Origin: Inonotus obliquus
Taxonomy: Eukaryota > Basidiomycota > Agaricomycetes > Hymenochaetales > Hymenochaetaceae
Reading direction: 5' to 3'
NCBI GenBank assembly: GCA_032164295.1
Contig: JAJHTX010000010.1
Coordinates: 1,302,001-1,366,000 of the forward strand
Length of the DNA: 64,000 nucleotides
Shown here: one piece after another, positions 34,378 through 45,188 of the stretch
How positions within the stretch are numbered: the stretch's first letter is position 1
Layout: each line of letters opens with the position of its first letter
Made by a program: the position numbers and the translations under genes
Notes under the pieces: generated by a model
Database searches by the model: none
What the model was told of the DNA's origin: nothing
Seen by the model: only the letters and a program-made list of their open reading frames with translations

Positions 34378-35934
34378 TGTGCTGAAATTTTGATTCAATT
34401 AGGAACGCCGATCGAAACTACCCCGGATGGGACCGGTTAATTTCACTGGCCGGAGACGATCAGGATCGACAGCGAGAAGCGGAGAACACGCGAATCTAAT
34501 ACAATCCGAAGCCGATGATCAAGAAGCATCGGCTAGCAACGCTAATCCCGACGATCACACTAAACCTTCGCAAACGATGCAGCAAGTACAGCAACCTCCA
34601 ACGGCTTGCTATAAATGCAGAAGAGTGCGACAGATCATCGAAGACCTACACAAGATAATACTACGGGAGGCAACGGGCATGTTGATGTATCATGTGTCCA
34701 GTGAACGAGCAACAGCTTATCGAGAATATCACAATCCCCCGGAGGTCGTTCGAAATCGCACGAGGTCAACAATAGCAATGGATACGGCAATAGGCATGCA
34801 ACCAAAGACGCACTGGACAATAGTAGGAATCCACGACATATTAGCACTCGAGTGCCCAAGCACATTCGTGAAGATCAGTGCAGACTATGTTACGAACCGC
34901 CGCTCACCGATAACAGCGGCATGGGTTGCAAACACACTCAGGGAACTATGGGCATACTGCAAAGCTATTCGACAACAAGGAGACCTATACCTAGGCTGGA
35001 GAATACCTTCGAACGATACTCGACGAAGTGTACGGCTACTCATCGCCATAGGCACCTACATTAAACCACCCTGGTTTCCCCATGATGATATCCGATGTCG
35101 AATCACACTTGACGGCCCCGAACAAGAGTCCCGAGGCGACAAGCAAATCACAGCCTTCATAGCCCCAGATGCTATACAATGGAACCCCGACGGAATTCCT
35201 TAAATGCACGAGCAACTGCGGACGAGCGAACTCTAACTACGGCGCAGCCATGCAAAACCAATGGCATACGAACACGCATTCAATGACTCACTCACTGACT
35301 CACTCCATGCACAGGGCGCAGCACAAGGCCGACCCCGAGCATAGGTTTCAATTCAGTTCAAGTCAAGATGAGTCAACGCCGAGTCATCGCCTTGCACAGG
35401 GCGCAGTCGATGAGTCAATCCGCAGCAGAACAATGGGAATACCAGACGAGTTTGGAAGCTAGAATAACGAATCAGATCGAGAGTAGGAACTACGGAGCGT
35501 AGGAAGTGGTCCGTCCACAACATGAGGAAAGGGTATAAATAGTTGTAGACTTAGACCGTAGCTCCCCATCTTTGTTTCGATCGTCTTGTACATCGAGTCC
35601 TCTTAGGCATCTAGCTTCTAATCTGAAGACCACCTAATCTGCTTAACCTCTCTTACTCTACGGTGTGGAACGATTGATTAGTCGCCCACCGACTAGGGAA
35701 GCTTACGAATGGCAGTCGACACTGTCCTACTAGTCTGTCAACGAGGTTGAGGCCCGACTTGATTAGTAAACGAGAGCGTCTGAGGCAACGCTTAGTATAC
35801 TTGGGAATCTGCCCTGCTTGTGAAAACCGAGTAGGCTCCGGAAACTCTTAGAAAAGCATCGCCGAACCCGTAACACTGCGGACCGTCCTATTGTGGTTAC
35901 TGTATAGTCCCTTTAGGGCGAGCGTTTTCTAACA
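34378..35934 (+). mobile_element. U3: divergent LTR-like unit with an ORF
   Basis: It has the same architecture as U1 and U2: a short leader, one ORF (34427-35203), TATAAATAG at 35534-35542 and about 400 bp further to TTTTCTAACA. The left boundary (TGTGCTGAAATT) is a guess and no target duplication was found, possibly because of rearrangement. Confidence 0.4.
34427..35203 (+). CDS. Unrecognised protein of element U3
   Basis: 258 residues, not recognised. It shares with the U1/U2 ORFs a CxxCR motif (CYKCRRVRQIIEDL) followed by a helix and REAT, and its place upstream of a TATA box. The rest is too divergent to align by eye, and the ExK motif is not evident. The N-terminal 60 residues are polar and probably disordered. 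Homology to U1/U2 is inferred from layout plus this short motif. Confidence 0.4.
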   Translation: MGPVNFTGRRRSGSTARSGEHANLIQSEADDQEASASNANPDDHTKPSQTMQQVQQPPTACYKCRRVRQIIEDLHKIILREATGMLMYHVSSERATAYREYHNPPEVVRNRTRSTIAMDTAIGMQPKTHWTIVGIHDILALECPSTFVKISADYVTNRRSPITAAWVANTLRELWAYCKAIRQQGDLYLGWRIPSNDTRRSVRLLIAIGTYIKPPWFPHDDIRCRITLDGPEQESRGDKQITAFIAPDAIQWNPDGIP

Positions 35935-36304
35935 GCAGGAAAAAATGTACATGAGGAATACATAAAAAAACGACATTCTGCACCATTTTGGGGTCAATTC
36001 TTCATAGATTCTACTTGGGTTTGTTACACTTTAGACGGCACGATTGAGGCATGAATTTAGCAACTTAGATGACATGGAACGGTCAAGAATTGAGTGAGGT
36101 ATGATTTATTTTGTGTTCTGAGATACTGAAGGGGCCAAAAACGGAAAAAATCACGTATCCAAATTCTTATGGAATTTCTTGTAATTGGTACCTGGCACGG
36201 CCTATGTAATTTCCGTGACATTCCCACGGTCCCTTCCTTGGGCTAAGTGGTGATTGACGCACGGATTCACTGTTCCACTTTTTGCTTTGAGATTCGAGGG
36301 CCTG
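35935..36304. other. AT-rich non-coding DNA
   Basis: No gene. It resembles the AT-rich flank left of E1 (26870-27578) in composition and shares the string CACGGCCTAT...TCC.TGACA (36196-36220). Confidence 0.35.
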
Positions 36305-36863
36305 TGTTAGGACGGACGAGGTGGCGGTGCACATTCGAGGCCTGTTCTCACGAAGGTCGTCTGGTGACAACCTCTACTGCATCTTGGGGGAGTACACAGT
36401 CATCGGTGATGTACATCTAAGGGGATGAGCCTTGAGTAATGCACGCGTCTAGGAACAGTATACAACTAAGATGTCGTGGTGGTAAGTAGATTGAATAAAC
36501 TAAGTAAGTACAAGAGAGGAATACCTAAGACGTCGTAGTGGTAAGTAGAAGAGTCGAGTGGGGAAGACGAGACAAGATCTATCTACTTATATACACCTAG
36601 ATTGTGGGAAGGTATTACTCTAAGAAGGTGCTGTGCAGCAGCATAACAATATAACCAAACAATCAACGGGGCCCGACGAGTCAGCAAGAATGAGTAAAAG
36701 TGAGTAAGCGTTGTCGGGGTTGGGGCGGAATTAGTAATGCAGTATTAGTAATATATCGGGATGGGGCGGAGGGAGTCATAAGGTATTAGTAATGAAAGGA
36801 AATTGGTAATATAATGGAATACGAAAAATAAGAAAAAGACGAAAAAGGAAAAGCATTCTTACA
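36305..36863 (-). repeat. 3' LTR on the left of E2
   Basis: 559 bp; on the minus strand it starts TGTAAGAATGC and is followed by CAGGC. Both the AATGC start and the GTTGATTG variant match the E1 5' LTR better than the E2 5' LTR. Confidence 0.85.
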
Positions 36864-37041
36864 TCACCCCCCTTCAAGGTTGGGCATCCCGACCAATGTT
36901 TATGCCAGCAGTCCTGGTTGATCAACCGGATCTACATCGAGGGGTAGATCTTCCATGTCGATTGCGACCATGGGTTTTCCTTTCCAACCATTTACTGGGT
37001 CTGGAGGTTCTGTATACACAAAGATTTGACGTGGCGATCAT
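36864..37041 (-). pseudogene. C-terminal end of a Pol, joined to E2
   Basis: Minus strand matches the last 50-odd codons of E0 Pol (up to GLLA and TAA) and the polypurine tract (AAGGGGGGTGA). The rest of Pol resumes beyond X2 at 39351. Confidence 0.75.
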
Positions 37042-39350
37042 TGAATGTGCGAGAACGCGGCCAGTATCAGAAGTACCGGACGAGGGGGGTACGATTTAGA
37101 TGCGTTGGGAGGGCTGGTACATGGTGGTACTAAGTCGTACAGTCACAGACAAGTCGTGAAGAGAGAATAGTAGGGCCTGGCTGGATTGATGAGTACAGGA
37201 GGCTATAGGTGACCACTCAAGAGGCGAGGTATCAGGAGACAATCGATACCGAGACGAATCCATCGATACCGAGTCGTCTGGTATCCGGTATCACGGTAGA
37301 GAGGACGAAACAGTAGAGAAAGCGAGCTGAGGAGGTGTTTCTGATGGGACTGGTCGTGAGACGAGAGACGAGGGCGACGAAGACGAGAACGACGACTACC
37401 GGTATCGATACCGGTGACTACGAGACGAGACGAACGAACGGGGACTTGAACGGGATGAGCAAAACCCGGACCTTCACTCTGGAAGTTCCTCTCAGATTAG
37501 CTGGTTTGCTACAGTAGAACATGCAGGCTATAAATACCATAATACCGTAGCCATTCAAGATACCAAATGGGGGGTTTTTACAAGTCGAATCGTACCGTAA
37601 TCCGGTACAAGAAATGGAACATAAGGTCGAATCGAATGTAAAATTACAATCAGGGGAAACATAAGATGATGAATGAATAAGAAGTTTTATCAGGGGGTAG
37701 CTAAGAATAGGGTGGGACGAGACAAGAACCCAATGAAAACTCACGACGAGCGATACCGAGGTAGGGCGGCGATACCGACGTCGACCAGCGCTAAATTAAG
37801 GACGTGTCTCAAGCTACCGCATGGGCGCTCCTGGCGATGTCCCTGTCGTAGGAGAAGCACGTCATCCTGATTTACCTTTGTTCCGGTATCATGATCCGTG
37901 CGGCGTCAGTCTGGGCGTCTACCGATCGATCGGACGGCGTGCTCCGATGTTGACGTGTCGGTACAACCCAACCTTGGCAATGGGGTACTCTACCGCTCGG
38001 TACCAATCAGTACCCTGGGATCGTCCCTGAGCATCAGCGAGATCGCTCGAGCCCCTCGATATCGATTGGTACGCGTTGCCTGACTCGACTGGGCATTGCT
38101 TGGCTTCCCCTCCGAGTCGGATCGATGGCCTCCTCCGAGATCGAAGCAGTGTACGGCGGACTTGATTCATTTCCCAACCTTCCTCTCGACGTAGATCTCC
38201 GAGGGCGTGGTCTCGACCTAGCACACATTACGAACTCCGGTACAGGAGCGGACTATCAGTATCAACACCGGTATCGTCGGTATCGATGCATGGCAGTTCA
38301 GAAGGGCATACCGTCGGACTTGGAGCTTCGACCATGATCCAACTCTTCGCAGCAACGTATGGCATACCGATCGCAGCTTTGTGGGCCTTTTCCTCTGGTA
38401 TGAGCTGTCGAGAGCGTAGTATCGACTAGACGTGGACTATTAAGTGTCGGTATCAGGATGGGTGGACGGTACGGTATCGGTATCATCGGTATCGAAGTCT
38501 GGTGGTTCGGTACTGTGATGGAAGACGGTGTTAGGACGGACGAGGTGGCAGTGCACGTTCGAGGCCTGTTCTCACGAAGGTCGTATGGTGGCAACCTCTA
38601 CTGCGTCTTGGGGAGAGTACACAGTCGTCGGCGACGTACGTCTAAGGGGATAAGCCTTGAGTAATGCACGCGTCTAGGAACAGTATACGACTAAGACGTC
38701 GTGGTGGTAAGTAGATTGAATAAACTAAGTAAGTACAAGAGAGGAATACCTAAGACGTTGTGGTGGTAAGTAGAAGAGTCGAGTGGGGAAGACGAGACAA
38801 GATCTATCTACTTATATACACATGAGACGTGGGAAGGTATTACTCTAAGAAGGTGCTGCGCAGCAGCATAACAATATAAACCAACAAATAACGGGGCCCG
38901 ACGAGTAAGCAAGAATGAGTAAGGGTGAGTAAGCGTCATCGGGTTGGGGCGGAATTAGTAATGCAGTATTAGTAATATATCGGGATGGGGCGGAGGGAGT
39001 CATAAGGTATTAGTAATGAAAGGAACTTAGTAATATAATGGGATATGAAAAATAAGAAAGGACAAAAAAGGAAAAGTGTTCTTACAGACGGGCGTAGGGA
39101 TTGGTGATTCGGTATTGGCGCAGAAGTCTGGCTAAACGTATGCAGGACCAGTTCTCAATTGTTCTTAGCCTTGTCGAATCGCAGAAGGCTCGTACTTTGT
39201 TGGAACCGCAGGCGTAGATAGGACGGCAGAAGTACCGTGGTCCGAAGAGAAGTAAGAAGCGGTAGAATCACAGAAGTATTGTTAATTGGAAGAAGCGGTA
39301 GAATCGCAGAATTAAGCCCATATCGATCGTAGCCTCCGGTATTACTCTTT
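37042..39350 (+). mobile_element. X2: repeat X inserted in E2 pol
   Basis: Starts TGAATGTGCGAG and ends TTACTCTTT. Flanks ATCAT (37037-37041) and ACCGT (39351-39355) differ by two transitions, so they may be a decayed 5-bp duplication; E0 reads ACTGT at the empty site. It carries the same 18-bp palindrome (37398-37415) and is split by a solo LTR at 38529-39086. Confidence 0.6.
38529..39086 (-). repeat. Solo LTR of the E0 subfamily
   Basis: 558 bp, TGTAAGAACAC type on the minus strand and the same length as the E0 5' LTR. GACGG flanks both sides (38524-38528 and 39087-39091). X1 supplies the empty site (GAAGACGGGCGTAGGG at 25083), confirming a 5-bp duplication. It arose by LTR-LTR recombination after a full element inserted. 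Confidence 0.92.
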
Positions 39351-41332
39351 ACCGTTGAGGTATCGTGAGTTTACGAGGGGCTCCTGGGTGTTTTTGATAG
39401 AACTCGTCGACAGCTTCCTTCGCATTGTCTCCTAGTCCGACTCTGGTTGCCAGGTTGCTTCTTCGTATCCTACCCACTTTACCAGGTATTGTAGTTTTCG
39501 TCAATGCAGCCTTGAATCGAGTATTCCTGCAACCTTGTATTCTTCTTCTTCATCAATGAGAACTGGCGGAGGTGGGGGTGCTTTCTTCTGAGATTCGAAC
39601 AAGGGCTCGACCGCCGGTTTCAGTAGGATTTTGTTGAAGACAGGGTGAATCTTCTTCCACGTCTTTGGTAACTTGAGTCTGTACACGCTGGCTCCAACCT
39701 TTTCAATGATTTCGTAAGGTCCATACCACTTGTCCTCCATCTTCTTTGTAGGCCTTCTTGTTTTGATATTCCGTCCGTCCAGAAATACCTTGTCTCCTGG
39801 TGCGAACTCTATTGACTTTCCTACGTGACGGTCATGGTACTTCTTCATGTCATCAGCGGCTTTCTGAAGGTTTTCTTTGGCTAGCTCATGAGTCTCTTTG
39901 ATCTGTTTTGCAAAGTCTTCAGCAACCATGTTTGAGGATGACGTTGTAATGTCCGAGAAGTCGCCTAGATTCCTGCCGAGGTTTGCAAAGAAAGGGGACA
40001 TCTTCATTGCAGAGTGCTCCCTATTATTGTACGCAAACTCAGCCATAGCCAACCAATTTGCCCAGTCCGACTGTCGATGATCCACATAGAGACAAAGGTA
40101 CTGTTCCAGTTCCTAATTGACCCACTCGGTTTGTCCATCCGTCTGTGGGTGATATGCTGTTGACGGATTTCCTTCGATGTGGAGAAGCTTGTACAATTCC
40201 TTCATCATCTTGGCATCGAACTGAGTTCCTCGATCATAGATGATTTTGTGTGGTAGACCATGGTGACGGAAAACATGATCTCTATAAATCCTAGCCATTC
40301 CTTCCACCGTTAACTTTGTTGTGGTTGGTACCACATGTATCTGTTTGCTGAAACAATCAACAATTATGCAGATAGCATTGTATCCTTCTGATTCTGGCAA
40401 TTCTCCAATCAAATCGACAGTGACGATTTCCCATGGCTTATCAGGTACTTCATTCGGGTGCAGACTCCTAGCTCTCATTGCCCTTATAGCCTTTGTCCTT
40501 TGACACTTGTCGCATCCTTTGACATAAGTACGGATGTCGTAGAACATTGTAGGCCACCAGAACTTTCGGCGTATGAGGTTAATGGTCTTTGTCGTCCCAG
40601 AATGCCCAGCCATCAGTGAGTCATGGTATTCTTTTAACACAAGCTCTTTCACGTCGTTTGGCACAAAGATGATGTTTCCTAGCTTTAACCACCCATCCTT
40701 CAGTACTACTCCCTTCAGTCTCTTCTTCACCTCCTGCTGCGCCTCCCGTACCTTTTCCAACACATCCTCCTGCAACGTCCACACCACTCCTCATACTAAC
40801 CAGTCTTCCTTTATGAAGGTGACATTCTCATTATCGTGTTCGCCTTTATCATAATCTGCTCATTGTGACAGAAGATCAGCTTTGCCCATCGACGTTCCTG
40901 CTTTATGAATCAATGTAAAGTCGTAATCGGCTAGTTCAAGTCGCCACCTTGCCTGACAGTAGTTCAGCTTCTGTGGTGACTTGAAGTAGAGAAGATTAGC
41001 ATGATCTGACCAGACTTCAAAATGTTGACAAGCTCCTAGCAAATATTGTCACCATTCCCTAAGAGCCTGTACAATTGCAAGCATCTCTTTGTTGTAGATC
41101 TCGTAATTTCGTTCGGCATCTGACAACGTCTTTGATCTATACGCCACTGGTTTTCACTTTCCCTCTTGCTCCTGTAGTAGCACTCCTCCAGTTGCATAGT
41201 TCGACACATCGGCTTCAACTCTAAATGCTCCTTCATTGTTTAGAATAACAAGCACTGGTGGTTTGCATAGACGTCTCTTGAGTTCCTCATAGGTGGCTTG
41301 TTCCTCCTCCTCCCATTTCCATTCTACCTTTC
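39351..41332 (-). pseudogene. E2 Pol, RNase H to integrase part
   Basis: Minus strand matches E0 Pol from the integrase C-terminal and chromodomain region back to RNase H. Several frame breaks occur (for example near 40113, 40790, 40860 and 41158). It is interrupted on the right by U2. Confidence 0.85.
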
Positions 41333-41375
41333 TGTTAGAAAGGTAGTATTATCCATCATTAATAAGCCAATAACT

Positions 41376-42137
41376 ATGAGCGTCCTACGTTGGATACAAG
41401 AGCGGTTAGCGGCAGTAATACAAGTACTAGAACAGCCCATCGTTCCACCGACACCACGAAGCCATATACTACGATGTTGCAACACGTGCCGCCCAGCTAA
41501 AGAACTAGCTGGAGGACTAATGCAAGAATTAATCAGAGAGATCACGTACGGAGACATAATGAACGGACAAGCCGATATAATGATACGACGTCGATTTGTA
41601 GAACTAACCTACGACCCTAACCAACAAATACAAAAAGCTTATGAAAGGGAGATACGAGTATTATCCTACGACGCCGGACACTTTGTAATGATGATCGGAA
41701 TACGAAACGTAGCACAGGAAGGAAGACACGAACGATGCGACGCAGCTATAGTAGATGTCGACATTGCCTACAAGCGAGACCAAGCCGGAACGAATGAGAG
41801 AACTGCATATGCTTGGGGGCATTGGATAATGAATTACATAAGTCGAGGATTACCTTATGGATATACCATAATGGAAATAAAGGTAGAACAGTACGGCGGA
41901 GTAATACACCTACAAGGAGTACAAGGGGTAAACCTACAACGTGCCAGGACAACGCCAGGATATACACGAGTGCAAACTATTCGAAACTGGCTGACTGTAC
42001 CACGACCGATACCAACGAGACCCGAAATACAAGGACAGATGACTCAGCAATTACCTAGAATAGCTGAATTAGATCAAGTGCCGTTACCTATACAAGAATC
42101 AAACCTATCTGCGAGATGGTACCGCCCACTGCACTAA
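41376..42137 (+). CDS. Unrecognised protein of element U2
   Basis: 253 residues from ATG 41376. I do not recognise the family. It aligns with the U1 protein over nearly its whole length (WIQERL, NTCRPA, DIMIRRRF, KAYEREIRVLSYD, GIRNVAQE, CDAAIVDVDIAY, MEIKVEQYGG, TPGYTRVQ). No stop or frameshift is present, although E2 around it is badly decayed, so U2 arrived later. The CxxC pair might bind metal with other residues; the DxD and ExK blocks are the best candidates for an active site. Predicted soluble, with no signal peptide. Confidence 0.6.
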   Translation: MSVLRWIQERLAAVIQVLEQPIVPPTPRSHILRCCNTCRPAKELAGGLMQELIREITYGDIMNGQADIMIRRRFVELTYDPNQQIQKAYEREIRVLSYDAGHFVMMIGIRNVAQEGRHERCDAAIVDVDIAYKRDQAGTNERTAYAWGHWIMNYISRGLPYGYTIMEIKVEQYGGVIHLQGVQGVNLQRARTTPGYTRVQTIRNWLTVPRPIPTRPEIQGQMTQQLPRIAELDQVPLPIQESNLSARWYRPLH

Positions 42138-42284
42138 ACTAATCAAAGAGAGGCTAGTAATACAGAGGTAGTGAAATGAGGAAGGAAGTAAAGAGAAAGC
42201 ACGGACCAGGTATCATAGAGGAAGAAACAGATAAATACCATAAACAGTAAGTAACAAGGTAGTAACGTCACACATGTAAATTAG

Positions 42285-42293
42285 TATATAAGG
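42285..42293 (+). promoter_or_regulatory. TATA box in U2
   Basis: TATATAAGG, about 150 bp downstream of the U2 ORF, followed by the same conserved string as in U1. Confidence 0.5.
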
Positions 42294-42791
42294 AGGCCAT
42301 CGTAGAGCCGACCTAGTAGTTTAATCCAAGTCAAGGGACCCTACCATAAGTCCCTAAGTTAAATCGTAACATCAATTACTTGCGAGCCAGTAAATTACCA
42401 GTAGCGACACGGCTGAACTGAACCGATTGTGTGAAATCGAAGTGAAGCTAAAATACGGATTGCAACTAGATTGTTCTCCCTATTGTCTGCACGGTACGAG
42501 CTACTCACAACGTAGTGCGATTCCCGATATTCCCTTATCGTGAATAACAATCAGTATAACAATCGCGTATTCCCGCCGACTTAATACTGTACGATTATAG
42601 TATCAGGTTCAACTGCAATATTAGTTAGTTGCTAGTTGTTTCAGATCGGATCAGCTACACAGTCCACTAAGGTGATTAGCAATTCCATAACCAGTATTGT
42701 AGAATTTGGATTAACCCCTCAAACCGAGGAATTAGCCAGATTGGTCCGTCGATCAAGAATCAACGAACCCTCCACGGAGATAAACACTTTC

Positions 42792-43670
42792 CTGTTAGCT
42801 TTGTAAGCAGTTTGACAATCTCGCTGTAATCCTTGACGAATCGTCGTAACCAGTTTCCAAACTCTAGGAACTCCTGTAACGTTTTTAAGTTCTTCGGCAC
42901 CGGCCACTTCTGAATCGCATTGGATTTCTTCGGATCCACTTTTACTACTCCGTTACCAATGATATGACCGAGGTATTTGACGTGGTCTATTTCGAACTCA
43001 CATTTCTGAGGTTTGAGGTACAGGTTGTTCTTTTGTAAGATGTCGAATACTCATTTGACTAGCTGTTGGTGTTCGTCTTGCCCTTCGGAGAAGATAAGTA
43101 TGTCGTCGAGGTAGATGATGACGTGTCCCTCATGTACTAGTTCCCTGAAGATGTCATTCATGAACCCTTGGAATGTAGCTGGTGTATTAGTTAAACCAAA
43201 GAATATAACCGTAGGTCCGAAGAATCCCAGGTTATTCCTAAATGCAGCCTTCCACTCGTCACCTTCTCGAATACAAATGTTATAGTATCCCCAACAAACA
43301 TCAAGCTTCGTGATATAGCAAGAATCCCTGACTTTGTTAACAAGCTCTTGGATCAAAGGAAGTGGGTATTTGTTCTTGATAGTCCCTTCGTTCAGCTTCC
43401 TGTAATCCTGAATTGCTCGGAGGGAACCATCTTCCTTTTTGATAAAAAAGAACAGCGACACTATTGGAGATTTCAAGTGTCAAATACGTCCTGAGGCGAG
43501 GTTTTCGTCGATGAATTCTTGTAGCACCTGTTGTTCCTTCGGGTTGAGAGGGTACACCTTGCAGTCACTTGGTTTGAAGTCTGCCTTTAGTTCAATGGTG
43601 TGATCCCAAACACGATGCTTCGGTAATTTTTCAAAGCTCTTCTCACTGAAGATGTCTGCAAACTCATCGA
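42792..43670 (-). pseudogene. E2 Pol, reverse transcriptase part
   Basis: Minus strand matches E0 Pol from the protease-RT junction through YLDD. It is broken by a stop near 43052 and another at the VKS/HLK join near 43480, and bounded by U2 and the solo LTR. Confidence 0.85.
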
Positions 43671-44219
43671 TGTTACGATGTCTTTTCCATTTCCTTTATA
43701 TGGCCTTTCTTTTGTTTTCGTCAATGCATATTTACATTCCTTTAACCACACTCCTTACTTAATACATACAGGCTTAGCTAATTACAATCTATAACAACTT
43801 TATCCCACCGTTTCACTTTTACTCCTTTTCTATTTCTACTATGACTCATTCGTGCTGACTTATTATTCTTCTTTCCGTTTAACCCGACAATGCTTACTCA
43901 TCATTACTCATTCTTGCTGACTCGTCGGGCCCCATTTTTTATTTGTTTATATTTACTTGCTGCTAGGCAGCACCCATTTAGAGTAGAACTTACCTGCAAC
44001 CAAAGTGTATATAAGGCTGGATCAGAGAGCTAGGGATTCCCCACTCTCTTGTTCTAGTACTATCACCTACGTCGCAGGTAAGCTGTACAAGTACTTGTAC
44101 CTTAGACAGACATGCTAATCTAGTACTATCACCTACGTCGCAGACTTCGGTCTTTTGTGATTAAGTGGTAGCTTGTTCTTTTGCAATAGTCGACGTCTCT
44201 GACAATGCAGAGCGTAACA
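43671..44219 (+). repeat. Solo LTR of a second chromovirus subfamily
   Basis: 549 bp, TGTTACGATG to GCGTAACA, flanked by ATCGA at 43666-43670 and 44220-44224. E0 supplies the empty site in pol. It shares CTCGTCGGGCCCC, TGCTGC.CAGCACC and TATATAAG with the E0 LTR but is otherwise diverged. ACTCTCTTGTT about 35 bp past the TATA box sits where E0 has its self-primer. Confidence 0.88.
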
Positions 44220-44224
44220 ATCGA

Positions 44225-45188
44225 GATACTCTGGCCACTTCGTCACTCCTCTGACCTGCTTCTTACGATATTCCTCCACCTCTCTCTCCAGGGACCAACA
44301 TGTCTCAGGGCAACGAGTAAACGACATGATGCCCGTCTTCCAGTCAATTTCTGGATTATGCTTGCATAGCCAGTCATATCCAAGAAAGACGTTGGTTGAT
44401 GCTAGGGATGTCACCGCTAGACGAATAGTCTCTTCATGTATTCCATCGAAGATCATCTGTACCTCTACATATTCTGTCATTGAGCCCTCCTTGTTGCCAG
44501 TTCCATCAGCATTAAAGAGTGGTATAGGACAAATATAGCGTTTGGTGGGGATCTTGTACCTTTCAACGAATCCTTCGTCGATGAGAGAACCGGTTGCTCC
44601 AGAGTCGATGAGTGCATGTGCATCCAACTCCAGTCTATCCGTATTGTATTCTTCTCCATCTAGCTATTCCATCTCCTTTTTATCTTCGGGAGTCAGTTGC
44701 CGATTTAAGGGATGAATGATGGTTACGATGACATCCAGCTAATATCCATTCGTTTGTTGCACAAGGACTGCCTTTGGTTCCTCCTCCTTAGGCTGTACAC
44801 CTCTGTCACGCATCCATGCATCATCATAGTCATCAACGTCTAGGTCGTCTTCTTTTTCAGGGGTAGGTATTACGTCGTTCAGGATCTCGTGATTTTTTAA
44901 CTCAGTGTATTGAGGCGCATCTAAATATTGTACAGCACGCGAGTTATAAGTTAACAATGACGAAGTTACGGTGTCTACTGCTGGTCTTCCGAAAAATCCT
45001 GCTCGACATTGACTCCTTGGTCTCGGTTGTAGCCCTAACTTCCACAACTTCCTCACTGTATTCTTCTTCGACAAAAGCCGACTCTGGCAGTTTGCCCAGC
45101 TGTTCTGCCATCTCCCTACAAATTGTCGGGTCCATTCCCACGATGATCTGTCACACCACCTGTTTCTTGTCCGGACATTGGCTTGCAA
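44225..45188 (-). pseudogene. E2 Pol, N-terminal and protease part
   Basis: Minus strand matches E0 Pol including DSG. The gag-pol overlap string GGATTTTTCGG and the open -1 frame (GFFGRPAV) are kept, but small frame breaks are present. Confidence 0.8.

Larger units (their letters stand above)
41333..42786 (+). mobile_element. U2: LTR-like unit with an ORF, inserted in E2 pol
   Basis: 1454 bp from TGTTAGAAAGG to GGAGATAAACA, flanked by CTTTC at 41328-41332 and 42787-42791. E0 pol continues across the site, so the boundaries are exact. Contents in order: a 43-bp leader, a 253-residue ORF, TATATAAGG at 42285-42293, then about 490 bp. Downstream of the TATA box it shares GGAGGCCATCGTAG and AGTTTAATCCAAGTC with U1. 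Only one copy of the unit lies between the duplications, so it behaves as a solo LTR. Confidence 0.75.
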
